64,000 nucleotides of DNA from Brevibacillus reuszeri (GTDB lineage: Bacteria > Bacillota > Bacilli > Brevibacillales > Brevibacillaceae): the NCBI RefSeq assembly GCF_002897295.1, contig NZ_BEXF01000015.1, positions 1-64,000 of the forward strand, written 5' to 3'. Under the pieces are notes generated by a model. It was given only the letters and a program-made list of their open reading frames with translations. It searched no databases and was not told the DNA's origin. The translations under genes and the position numbers were made by a program. Numbering within the stretch: the stretch's first letter is position 1; every line of letters starts with the position of its first letter. Positions 26,158-34,265 of the stretch are shown one piece after another.

Positions 26158-26276
26158 GAAGGGGGCAAGATGCCTCCTTTTTTTATTGTTTTTCCTCCTT
26201 ACCTATTAAGGCCGACACACCAAAGTTTTGAGGGCTTTGTTTATGAGGCTGTCCTTTTAAGGATAGCCTCTTTTTT
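26158..26276 (+). terminator. two terminators after the BlaI/M56 operon
   Basis: AGGGGGC-AAGAT-GCCTCCT plus T7 (about 26159-26185), then GAGGCT-GTCCTTTTAAGGAT-AGCCTC plus T6 (26245-26276). Confidence 0.75.
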
Positions 26277-26332
26277 GAGGTAATCATTAATCGCTTGAAC
26301 TATATTGCACGTCAGCTTAACGACAGATCGTT

Positions 26333-26417
26333 AGTCTAAAACTATATTTTCTCAGTCTACAACTTTATTATCACGGTCTAATACTTTATTTTTCGAGTCT
26401 AGAACATTATTTTCAAT
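26333..26417 (+). repeat. four tandem 21-bp repeats (right end-like array)
   Basis: GTCTA cores start at 26334, 26355, 26376 and 26397, exactly 21 bp apart. Each continues as A-x-A-C-T-TTATTTT. They are inverted relative to the spaced repeats at 23212-23355, so the two arrays bracket the BlaI/M56 operon like the ends of a Tn7-family element. Confidence 0.65.
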
Positions 26418-26626
26418 GAACAATGGGGACCCACTTATAACTTTAACTAGCGAAAATGGCGGAGGGTATTATAGAAAAAGTTAGGCTGCTTATGCAGTCT
26501 CCCATATGCAGGTTGATTGAGTTTAAACGAAGTTATTGACAGAACCTCATATATTTATATTATCGCATAAACCTTGGTCCTAAGTGATACCACGATCTTT
26601 TATCCCTACTTTTACAGTGGGGATAT

Positions 26627-26815
26627 TCATTTTTTTAAAATTGAACACTTTACTGGCTGGCAGTAACTATATTCCGCTTCTTCCCCGCTTGCTTTGATTT
26701 CATCAAGCGCGTCGATCAATTTCATTTCTCCATAGATATCTTCGAGCGAACCCAAGGTGTTCTCATCAAGAGCATTCTTAAAACCGGATACTAAAGCCTC
26801 TATTTGTCGTAAATT
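26627..26815 (-). pseudogene. remnant of an unknown gene (sister of 11770-11902)
   Basis: Minus-strand frame reads IEALVSGFKNALDEN, then TLGSLEDIYGEMKLIDALDE, then IKASGEEAEYS and stops at 26627. No start codon or RBS. The same segment occurs, with a one-base deletion, at 11770-11902. The rest of 26418-27254 is AT-rich and shows no gene; one more GTCTAATA motif lies near 26995. Confidence 0.5.
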
Positions 26816-27254
26816 TTAGGAATCTTCCACTTCTATATACGTTCTGCTGCGAGACCGGTTTCTTTAAACTGTGGGAAGTTATCTCAAATAGAATTAAGTA
26901 AGTCGTCTGCCTTCTCACATGTTTCATTGTTTTTTGAAATCCAACTTAAAACATCTCAAACAAAATGAAAAATTCGAAATTTCTCAACATATATAGTCTA
27001 ATAGTATCTATAAAAAATATAATCAATACCAACGTCCATAGTAATGAGATGAAACGGAATTTATTAACTGGTTATATTTTACCATTTTTGTTTTTTTACC
27101 ATAAATCGACAAATTTTTTAGACAAGTTTTGATAATCTGTTTTTGGGTTTACTGCCACAATATGACATTTATAGGGGGATAAATGCAAATAGTGTAGCAC
27201 ATTTGATATGCGGTAGACCGTAGGAGAATTCAAAGAGGGGTAGGTTATTCTATT

Positions 27255-27767
27255 ATGAAAAAAGTTAATTTAGGTAAATTTCTGCTAGCAGCTGCATTAG
27301 TATTGTCCGCAGGTTCAGTAATGGCAACGAAAGTTGAGGCAGGGGCAGCTCTTGGTTGCGACGATCAACAAAATGATACAAAATGCAAAGCAAGCGCTGC
27401 TGATCCTACACGGTGGACTAAATTAGGCCCAGCTTCAAACTTTTGGACCTATGGTGGTGGAAAGGGTTATGCAATGTTAAATACGAAAAATAGCACCACC
27501 TATGAAAATGACTATACATGGCTCTTTAAGAACAATGACTCGGGTTATTATACACCAATGGTATTTCTTAATAGTGCAAAATTTGTTGATAATGTCTACT
27601 ACAGTTATCAAGGAAACATCATGGTATTTGATCAAGAATACGCACTAGAAGGTTGGAACGACTTGGGTAATATTACCGAATACAAAGATGACTGGTCTTA
27701 TGTTTTACTGGAGCGTGGCTCTTTTTACGGTGGAATGGGTGCAGATGGAGTTGTTATATATCAATAA
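27255..27767 (+). CDS. secreted protein of unknown function
   Basis: 170 residues. Signal peptide of about 29 residues (FLLAAALVLSAGSVMATKVEA). The mature part has one Cys pair (GCDDQQNDTKCK), many Trp, Tyr and Gly residues, and ends in a Gly-rich YGGMGADGVVIYQ. It resembles small secreted bacteriocin-like proteins in style only. A 20-nt gap leads to the next secreted protein gene, so they form one operon. Confidence 0.55.
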   Translation: MKKVNLGKFLLAAALVLSAGSVMATKVEAGAALGCDDQQNDTKCKASAADPTRWTKLGPASNFWTYGGGKGYAMLNTKNSTTYENDYTWLFKNNDSGYYTPMVFLNSAKFVDNVYYSYQGNIMVFDQEYALEGWNDLGNITEYKDDWSYVLLERGSFYGGMGADGVVIYQ

Positions 27768-27787
27768 TCTCTAGGGGGTAACGAAAT

Positions 27788-28573
27788 ATGAAAAAGTTTA
27801 TTTTAGCAACAACGGTTTCTTTAATGACTGTTTCTAGTTTATTTGTACCAAATATGCTTGTAAACGCGAAGGAAGAGAGGTCAGATAAAAACACTTTAAT
27901 TAAAGAGAAAATGCTCAATTCAATACAATTTTACGAAGATGTTAGAGGCAGCTTTAAGCACGTAACTCCAAACAGGGACATCATTGTCGAATTTGAAGTA
28001 CAAGAAGGTAATAAACCGTATAGTCATGTCAAGGTAAAGGATAAGGGAGGTCTCATAAAAGAAACAATTTCTGATGAAACGAGGCTTCTCTCTCTTTACA
28101 CTAAAGAGAAAACCTTTAAAGAAACCGAGAAGGCACCAATAAAACCTGAAAAGGTAAAAATGCTTACTAACGCAAATAGTAACGAAATGAAAGATGGAAA
28201 ACCGATTAAAAAATTTCGACCAGATCCTGCAACTCCATCCGATGCACAAATTGTAACCTATCCGCAACAGATCGCTTATTGGTTAGACGACAATGAAAAC
28301 AATTATAAAATTGTTGATAACGAATCCTTTTTAGATCGTGAAGCTACTGTAATTGAAGGAACTTTACTTCCCGGCCTCGCTACTAAATTTAAGGCTACTA
28401 CATTTAAGATGTGGGTGGATACAGAAACAGGAGTGTTACTGAAATTAGTTACTATCGATGATGATGGAAATGAAACAAGTACTATCGAAGTAGAAAAAAT
28501 AGAATTTAACAAAGGTATAGAGAAGAAACTAGATACTCAAGATACTCGTGGTTTTCAAAATCAAAAAGGATAA
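27788..28573 (+). CDS. secreted LolA/RseB-like protein
   Basis: 261 residues, RBS AGGGGG. Signal peptide ends near LVNAKE. NSIQFYEDVRGSFK opens the domain, and TFKMWVDTETGVLLKLVTID is the strand pair typical of LolA/RseB-type or outer-membrane-lipoprotein-carrier folds, which bind lipids or sense envelope state. It is paralogous to the lipoprotein at 28816-29691. Role in a Gram-positive envelope is not known. Confidence 0.55.
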   Translation: MKKFILATTVSLMTVSSLFVPNMLVNAKEERSDKNTLIKEKMLNSIQFYEDVRGSFKHVTPNRDIIVEFEVQEGNKPYSHVKVKDKGGLIKETISDETRLLSLYTKEKTFKETEKAPIKPEKVKMLTNANSNEMKDGKPIKKFRPDPATPSDAQIVTYPQQIAYWLDDNENNYKIVDNESFLDREATVIEGTLLPGLATKFKATTFKMWVDTETGVLLKLVTIDDDGNETSTIEVEKIEFNKGIEKKLDTQDTRGFQNQKG

Positions 28574-28634
28574 GATCAACTGACTGAAAGGTTCTTTAAC
28601 AAAAACAGTGTTAAAATTTCAACTCCAGTATATT

Positions 28635-28668
28635 AAGGAGGGGGAGTATTTCCCCCTCCTTATTTTAA
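28635..28668 (+). terminator. terminator
   Basis: AAGGAGGGGG, loop AGTATTT, CCCCCTCCTT, then ATTTTAATTT. Confidence 0.8.
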
Positions 28669-28815
28669 TTTAATTGAGATAACTCAAGAGAAGTTAATGT
28701 AGAGCTATTATCCAAAATTTATTAAGAAACATTATTCATACAATGTCCGTCTAATGATATGCGGAGTAAATGGTGTTCCATGGAAAGTAATACATTAAAT
28801 GTATTGGGAGGTACT

Positions 28816-29691
28816 ATGAGAAAGCCAGTGTATTTAAAATTGTTTGTCGCACTATTAATAGGAGGTTGTTCAAATACAATTACCGGAGATGTGGAGCTGC
28901 CTTCAAATAAACAGAGCGAAAATACGCTTCAACAATCAAATGCTCAACAGAGTAATAAGGATATAAAACCAGGTCAACATGAGTCTGTATTTTCCCCACC
29001 TAAACAAGAGGAAATCACAAATGAGATGACCAAGAAAGAAATTCTAACGAAGTTACTGAATACTGTTGATTATTTTGAGACAGCAATTGGTAAATTTGAG
29101 CTTTTAAAAAATGGGAAAAAGTCGCTAGTAGAGTATCAACTGAGTCTAACAGAGATGGAGGGAGGGTATAGTAGCGTCACAGACTACGATTCAAATTCAA
29201 AGCCTTCAAGAGTCTCAATTACATATTACAAAGACGGAAAACTATGGATTCCTGATAAAAGTCCCCGGTCATATACAATTCATTCCGGATCGACAATCAT
29301 GCCTGAAGATGCATTTAGCAAAGACCCACATGGAGCGAATGTGACAACATATCGTGAACGACCGCCAATTGGAATAGCTCAAAGCTCATTATTTCCGTAT
29401 GAAATTGCATCAAACTATACGAGGGATTATAACCAATGGGAAATTGAAAAGCAAAATGAAATGTTGTTGAATCACAATACGATCGTTCTAAAAGGAAATA
29501 TAAAAAGTAGTAACAGTCAAGGTGCGAAGACATTCCGTTTTTGGGTTGATAAAGATTCAGGAATTCTTGTTAAATATGAATTGTACGATGCAACTGGAAA
29601 CGTTGTAAGCTATTTGCATCCATTAGAACTTAAAGTTAACGTCCCAGTTGATACAAAAGGGTTTGAACCTGATAATCAAAAGAAAAACTAA
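28816..29691 (+). CDS. lipoprotein with LolA/RseB-like domain
   Basis: 291 residues from ATG behind GGGAGG (28805-28810); an upstream in-frame start at 28759 lacks an RBS. Lipobox LLIGGC at about residues 11-16. After a Gln/Asn-rich linker, TVDYFETAIGKFEL and TFRFWVDKDSGILVKYELYD match the corresponding parts of the preceding gene, so the two are paralogs, one secreted and one lipid-anchored. Likely surface-exposed. Function unknown. Confidence 0.6.
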   Translation: MRKPVYLKLFVALLIGGCSNTITGDVELPSNKQSENTLQQSNAQQSNKDIKPGQHESVFSPPKQEEITNEMTKKEILTKLLNTVDYFETAIGKFELLKNGKKSLVEYQLSLTEMEGGYSSVTDYDSNSKPSRVSITYYKDGKLWIPDKSPRSYTIHSGSTIMPEDAFSKDPHGANVTTYRERPPIGIAQSSLFPYEIASNYTRDYNQWEIEKQNEMLLNHNTIVLKGNIKSSNSQGAKTFRFWVDKDSGILVKYELYDATGNVVSYLHPLELKVNVPVDTKGFEPDNQKKN

Positions 29692-29867
29692 AAGTTATCT
29701 ATTTCAACATACGTCTTTTAAGTTCGTTACCTCTCCAGGTACAGAACTTATATGTATCTAAAACCATTAATGTTTTTCAGTAAGAATTTGAGTGATATGA
29801 AGTTATTTGAGATTAATGTGGGGCATGCACACTAGAATATATAAAATACCGATACTTGTACCAGTAT

Positions 29868-29895
29868 AAAAGGGACCTTATGGTCCTCTTTTTAT
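29868..29895 (+). terminator. terminator
   Basis: AGGGACC-TTAT-GGTCCT plus CTTTTTATT. Confidence 0.7.
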
Positions 29896-29902
29896 TCAAC
29901 AA

Positions 29903-29938
29903 CCTAATTCCACATAATGATAATTATGCGTAATTAGG
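29903..29938. repeat. palindrome 1 of the HEPN/XerS locus
   Basis: CTAATTCCACAT, 10-nt spacer, ATGCGTAATTAG: 12-bp arms matching at 10 of 12 positions. It lies directly upstream of the promoter TTGAAA (29942-29947), 17 nt, TAAAAT (29965-29970) of the HEPN gene. Its sister is at 30950-30983. Confidence 0.75.
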
Positions 29939-30007
29939 TCATTGAAAGTAATAGAAATATTTGTTAAAATAAAATAAGAACTGATGTTCCAAATAAGGAG
30001 TGAAACT

Positions 30008-30919
30008 ATGATTACAATTAACATGGTTGGAAATTTTTTTATAAGTCATCGCAACGTGTATCTAAATATACCGATGTTGCAAGAAGCTGACAGTGTTTAC
30101 CTTCCTGAGTTTAATATTCAGCTTGAAGAAGGAACTGCAAATATAGTACTACAAACTGACAAATCAACCATGACCATCACTCACGAATTCAATATGTCCA
30201 AAGCAGATTTTAGTTTAAATAAAGATATTGTAATTAGTCAAAAAAAGAAAGAACTAGAGGCAGCTGGCAAAAAAGTTTTATCGAAAATCAAATATGGTCT
30301 AAATCTTTCGCAATTTGATGATAATCTTAGACCTAACAGCTCCTCATCAAATTTTTCATATTCAACTGATAACATTCATTGGAATCCAGTTAGCAACGAA
30401 GTTGGTGTTTTTCGAAGAAATACGTTCAATAGTCTAAATCAAACTGAAATTGAAGTTCGGGATTACATCCAACATGACTTTCAACCATTCATTGCTTTAA
30501 AACATTTGCATCGTGCAAAAAATGATGATGATCCTCGTTTTAAATGGATTGATGCAACAATCGCTGCTGAGTTAGCAATCAAGGAGTTTTTCGTTAGAAA
30601 CAACCCAACCCTAAAAACAATGTTATTAGAGTTCCCATCGCCACCGCTCAAAAAGTTATATAAAAACTTGCTTTCTGAGTACGCAGGTGAAGAGTCCCCT
30701 CTCTCTTCCAAGTTTTTTGATGATGCGAGTAGGATTAGAAACGAATTAGTCCATCGACCACAAGAGGTTGCTGTAACAATCGAACAGGCTGAGAGGTATG
30801 TTGCTGATGTTGAGAGAGCTATTTTTCACCTTCTAAGTCTCCTCTACCCAGATGACAAAGTTATTCAAGGAATTTACAAATCAACTGAACGTATACCACT
30901 AGATTTTGATGAATTATAA
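30008..30919 (+). CDS. HEPN-type putative RNase
   Basis: 303 residues from ATG behind AAGGAG. The N-terminal 150 residues are beta-rich and unassigned. The C-terminal half is helical, and DDASRIRNELVHRPQE near residue 250 carries the HEPN R-N-x-x-x-H motif (R-x4-H). HEPN domains are metal-independent RNases common in abortive-infection and toxin systems. No nucleotidyltransferase (MNT) partner is adjacent; the next gene is a recombinase. Palindromes lie on both sides. Confidence 0.6.
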   Translation: MITINMVGNFFISHRNVYLNIPMLQEADSVYLPEFNIQLEEGTANIVLQTDKSTMTITHEFNMSKADFSLNKDIVISQKKKELEAAGKKVLSKIKYGLNLSQFDDNLRPNSSSSNFSYSTDNIHWNPVSNEVGVFRRNTFNSLNQTEIEVRDYIQHDFQPFIALKHLHRAKNDDDPRFKWIDATIAAELAIKEFFVRNNPTLKTMLLEFPSPPLKKLYKNLLSEYAGEESPLSSKFFDDASRIRNELVHRPQEVAVTIEQAERYVADVERAIFHLLSLLYPDDKVIQGIYKSTERIPLDFDEL

Positions 30920-30949
30920 AAAGAGTAACCATAATATTTTTATGGTTAA

Positions 30950-30983
30950 CTAATTCCGCATTAATACATTTATGCGGAATTAG
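30950..30983. repeat. palindrome 2 of the HEPN/XerS locus
   Basis: CTAATTCCGCAT, 10-nt spacer, ATGCGGAATTAG: perfect 12-bp arms, 34 bp in all. Same arm and spacer lengths as 29904-29937. It follows a small hairpin (TAACCATAA...TTATGGTTA, 30926-30949) and precedes the recombinase gene by 63 nt. Confidence 0.8.
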
Positions 30984-31046
30984 GGCGAATTTTGTCGAAT
31001 CACTATACAGTTTCAGCTCATCATGTTCTTACTTGGAGGTATAACT

Positions 31047-32126
31047 GTGGGTTCGTTTCTCGATGAAAAGAATAAAGAGACTAAAGAAAAGGTTAGAAAA
31101 CAACTCGTTCTGTTCCCTGACTACGTTGGACGCTACATGCTTCATATATGGAGAAAATCATCTGGTCAAACTCTATTGAATTATTTAGGTGATTATAAAA
31201 TATTTTTCAAATGGCTAGTACAAGAAGGGCATTTTTCTGGGGAATTAAAGGACATTCCTCTGTCTATTCTCAATGATTTATCTCTCGATGATGTTAATTT
31301 CTATCTAAGTTATCTGGATGATAATTATAAAAAATCTTCAGCTAATCGAAGGCTATCAAGCTTAAAGAGCTTATTTCGTTATCTAAGTGATTTAGCTGAA
31401 AATCAGGATGGTAGTCCCCTACTCCACCGAAATGTGATGGCCAAAGTCGATTTGCACAAAATTGAAGAAACAGCAAAATCAAAAGCTGATAAAATCGCAA
31501 ATAAGATACTCGTTAAGACTGATGAATACGATGAACAAAAAGAATTCTTAGAGTTCATATATGAAGGGTACCTAAGCTTCTGTAAAGACAAACGAGACAT
31601 AACGATGCACTTAAAAAACCGTGACCGTGACACGGCCTTTATCTCTTTGGTATTAGCAACAGGTTTGAGGGCTTTTGAGGTTGAAGCGTTGGATCTTGAA
31701 CACATCTCAATGAAAAATAATACCGTACGGGTTATTGGTAAAGGCGGACTTGAGGACATTCTGTATTTTGGGGATACTGCAAAAACAGATTTAGAGCGTT
31801 ACCTCTCTGTACGAGTCAGTAATTATAAAGTGGTCGAAGAGGAGAATGCTTTATTTGTTTCCTTCTCAACGCGTACAGGTAAACCAGGAAGATTAAACAA
31901 GAGTTCACTACAAAAAATCGTTAAGAAATATTCCATTGCGTTCGAGAAAAATTCAATGTCCATTCATAAATTACGACACTCATTCATAACCCGCTTCCAC
32001 TCTATAAGCAGAGATATAGCTGTAACCCAACAAGCAGCTCGTCATAAAAATCCAGCAACCACTCAGATTTACAACCACATCAGCCAAGAGATGATAAAGG
32101 AAGCTTTTAGGAAAGCGAATGAATAG
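31047..32126 (+). CDS. XerS-like tyrosine recombinase
   Basis: 359 residues from GTG behind TTGGAGG. The N-terminal core-binding domain includes NYLGDYKIFFKWLVQEG. The catalytic set is complete: Arg about 208 (LATGLRAFEVEAL), Lys about 232 (GKGGLED), HKLRHS about 307-312, His about 333 (ARHKNPATT) and nucleophile Tyr about 343 (QIYNH). Length and FLDEKN/GRYM start fit XerS of streptococci and Bacillales, normally a chromosome-dimer resolvase. Here it may resolve plasmid dimers or act on nearby palindromes. Confidence 0.75.
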   Translation: MGSFLDEKNKETKEKVRKQLVLFPDYVGRYMLHIWRKSSGQTLLNYLGDYKIFFKWLVQEGHFSGELKDIPLSILNDLSLDDVNFYLSYLDDNYKKSSANRRLSSLKSLFRYLSDLAENQDGSPLLHRNVMAKVDLHKIEETAKSKADKIANKILVKTDEYDEQKEFLEFIYEGYLSFCKDKRDITMHLKNRDRDTAFISLVLATGLRAFEVEALDLEHISMKNNTVRVIGKGGLEDILYFGDTAKTDLERYLSVRVSNYKVVEEENALFVSFSTRTGKPGRLNKSSLQKIVKKYSIAFEKNSMSIHKLRHSFITRFHSISRDIAVTQQAARHKNPATTQIYNHISQEMIKEAFRKANE

Positions 32127-32171
32127 TTGTATTGTCGACTATTATAAGAGCCAATAGGCAGGTAATTCACA

Positions 32172-32447
32172 ATGTCAAAAATATAGCGTATCCTCTACCA
32201 TATTTCTATTCCGGCCATGTTCGGAGTTGGGGCATTCGCAATTTATTTTAACTCACATGTCGGATCAACATGGATTGATATTCCACTAGAAAAGATAAAT
32301 CAAGATGAAGCGAATCAGTTGGAAATTGGACCTATGGTTCGTTACTGGAAAGAAAATGCTATAGTTATTGGTTGGTAAAGCTTTGGCATTACTGCTGTTT
32401 TGTCTTCCTTTATCTATCTAAACTCGTTTACATCCGGAAAAAAATAG
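32172..32447 (+). pseudogene. small membrane protein gene with two in-frame stops
   Basis: A 92-codon frame starts MSKI, meets TAG, continues RILYHISIPAMFGVGAFAIY and GSTWIDIPLEKINQDEANQL to WKENAIVIGW, meets TAA, then SFGITAVLSSFIYLNSFTSG and ends TAG. Two hydrophobic segments remain. Point mutations, not frameshifts, broke it. Confidence 0.6.
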
Positions 32448-32509
32448 CTGCCTAAAGGATTACCTGCAACCTGCTAGTCAATGGACAACATTTTTCATAT
32501 AATAATCTG

Positions 32510-32602
32510 AACCGGAGGCAAGCTTTCTAAGAAAGTCTTCCTAAAAGCTCTGTTTTTCTATTTACTTGGAAACGAAATGAAAACTGAAGACCCTCCGATT
32601 AG
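32510..32602 (+). pseudogene. partial copy of the 33312 gene, start codon lost
   Basis: GAACCGGAGGCAAGC and GTCTTCCTAAAAGCTCTGTT match 33291-33381, but the ATG is AAG here and the match stops after about 90 bp. It includes the RBS region of the intact copy. Confidence 0.65.
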
Positions 32603-32667
32603 TTGACACAAGTACGCCCAATGACTCTGCATAAACATAAAATATATAATAATAAGAAAGTGTTCTA

Positions 32668-32862
32668 ATGGATCCTATGCAGATTTTATTTAGTTTAGCT
32701 TCAGTTATCTTCTTTTTTGCTGGTTCCTTTGGTTTGATGATGTCTAGGACTCAAACGACCATCGGTAATTTCTCAGCTTCACGGTTAAAACTTGCTTCAT
32801 CAGTAATGTCTTTGATTGCTGGAGTAGTTTGCTTGATTGCTGCACTTCTATCTTCCTTTTGA
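32668..32862 (+). CDS. small two-helix membrane protein
   Basis: 64 residues: ILFSLASVIFFFAGSFGLMM and LASSVMSLIAGVVCLIAALL are membrane segments separated by a short polar turn. The RBS is weak (AAGAAAGTG). A terminator follows at 32931. Function unknown. Confidence 0.45.
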   Translation: MDPMQILFSLASVIFFFAGSFGLMMSRTQTTIGNFSASRLKLASSVMSLIAGVVCLIAALLSSF

Positions 32863-32930
32863 AATAGATATGATTTAAGCGAAAGTTGAGATAATCTATT
32901 CAGGATCAAGAAAGTGATACTAAGGTAAAG

Positions 32931-32962
32931 AACCCGCCCAGTCATATACAAGGCGGGTTTTG
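32931..32962. terminator. terminator
   Basis: AACCCGCC, loop, GGCGGGTTTT. Confidence 0.8.
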
Positions 32963-33058
32963 TGCTGCTACAATGTCCCTTTTTATCCTATGTCAGTAGC
33001 AAGCCTCGGGATAAATTATGATTGTAGCATTATAATGAATGATAAGGAGGTGGTGAAC

Positions 33059-33220
33059 GTGAAAGGATTTCAAATTGCAGAGAGCATTGTCATGCCCTAC
33101 TTAATACAGAAACTAAAATGGCCAAAAGAACGTATAAATATGAATTTGAAAATGAGAAATTGTTTATTAATATCCTTAAGTTTCATGCACCAAATTAACT
33201 TTGTCATGGTTGTTCCTTAA
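33059..33220 (+). CDS. small hypothetical protein, possibly a fragment
   Basis: 53 residues from GTG eight nt after AAGGAGG: VKGFQIAESIVMPYLIQKLK. The strong RBS supports translation, but the abrupt hydrophobic C-terminus (SFMHQINFVMVVP) suggests truncation of a longer gene. No family recognised. Confidence 0.35.
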   Translation: MKGFQIAESIVMPYLIQKLKWPKERINMNLKMRNCLLISLSFMHQINFVMVVP

Positions 33221-33311
33221 CGCAATTGTTCATAGCGATTCGTTTAGAACCGCCCCGATCTCTCGCTAATTCGAATAGTCAATAATAATCTGAACCGGAG
33301 GCAAGCATTCT

Positions 33312-33515
33312 ATGAAAGTCTTCCTAAAAGCTCTGTTTATCTATTTATTTGAAAACGGAATGAAAACAGAAGACCCTCGCGTCGGAACAATTAAGCTGTC
33401 ATTTTTCGATATATATAAAGTGGAAAAGCACATTATCGAGCAAGAACTTACACCAAGAGATGCAGAACTAATCCGCATAAGAGCTTACATGGCAAAGTCA
33501 AAACCGAGATATTAA
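33312..33515 (+). CDS. 67-residue hypothetical protein
   Basis: ATG behind CCGGAGG. MKVFLKALFIYLFENGMKTE, then VEKHIIEQELTPRDAELIRI; small and basic, no motif. Its 5' end and RBS are duplicated at 32510-32602. One GTCTAAAATCATTATTT motif, like the transposon-end repeats, lies 40 nt downstream. Confidence 0.5.
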   Translation: MKVFLKALFIYLFENGMKTEDPRVGTIKLSFFDIYKVEKHIIEQELTPRDAELIRIRAYMAKSKPRY

Positions 33516-33691
33516 GGAATTTCAGTATCGAATAGTTTTGGTAGTCTAAAATCATTATTTAAAATTTCCGCCCCGCAAACTTGATGATTTTATAAAGTAT
33601 TAGATCAATGTTTGTAATTCCGGACACTCTAAGACATCAATTACATTCTTTTTACCTTTCTAACAACAACTCCTGTAGGAAACAACATTTC

Positions 33692-33994
33692 CTAAGTAGA
33701 TTTTGAGATGCAGTTGTATAGTTGATTTGCCTTTTCTTTGACTTGAAAAACTTCGTGACGATTTGAATTACGGACAAGATCAAGCACTTCCATTTCTAAA
33801 CCTAATCTAAAAATTCTCTTTCCAGCTGACACCTTTGTTTGAGCTGTTGAAATCTTAAACTCACCATTCAATTGGTTCTTAATGTCTTGGTATGTCCAAT
33901 CTTTTTCATACGCCTCTTTTAAAAGTTCGTAATTAATCATAAATGCTCTTAACCCTACTGTATTAGCCAATGTTTCATAGAGCGGTTTCAACAA
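33692..33994 (-). CDS. hypothetical protein
   Basis: 100 residues from TTG behind AGGAGG. Helical and basic: INYELLKEAYEKDWTYQDIK, then GEFKISTAQTKVSAGKRIFR. The second part could be a helix-turn-helix, but no family is recognised. A terminator-like hairpin lies just upstream. Confidence 0.5.
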   Translation of the reverse strand: MLKPLYETLANTVGLRAFMINYELLKEAYEKDWTYQDIKNQLNGEFKISTAQTKVSAGKRIFRLGLEMEVLDLVRNSNRHEVFQVKEKANQLYNCISKST

Positions 33995-34031
33995 TTATTC
34001 CTCCTAACAAGTGAAATGTTACTAAAACAAT

Positions 34032-34073
34032 AGCACAAAAAAATGCAATCTGATTTAGCAATTCAAAAGCTAA
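34032..34073 (-). terminator. terminator of the 34266-35189 gene
   Basis: On the minus strand TGCA-AATTTAGC, loop, GCTAAAT-TGCA, then T7. The remaining 34074-34265 shows no gene. Confidence 0.6.
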
Positions 34074-34265
34074 ATTAGGCTGCATCCATTGAGCATAAAG
34101 CTTCACAATCGTCTGCTTTAGTTGGTTTTCGCAAATGCCTTACTTTCCTTGAATCCTACCATTCAGTTGTATAACCCTGGACGGCAAAACACTGTCCTTG
34201 CACGTTTGTCTGGCGTCATCGATGAACAAATACATACAGTCCGTTGAATCTTAGGACATTAGATT

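Noticed and set aside
26333..26417. CRISPR array
   Set aside because: The 21-bp units are contiguous and degenerate, with no unique spacers and no cas genes.
31047..32126. Integrase with a tRNA attachment site
   Set aside because: No tRNA gene is visible anywhere in the window; the protein resembles XerS more than phage integrases.
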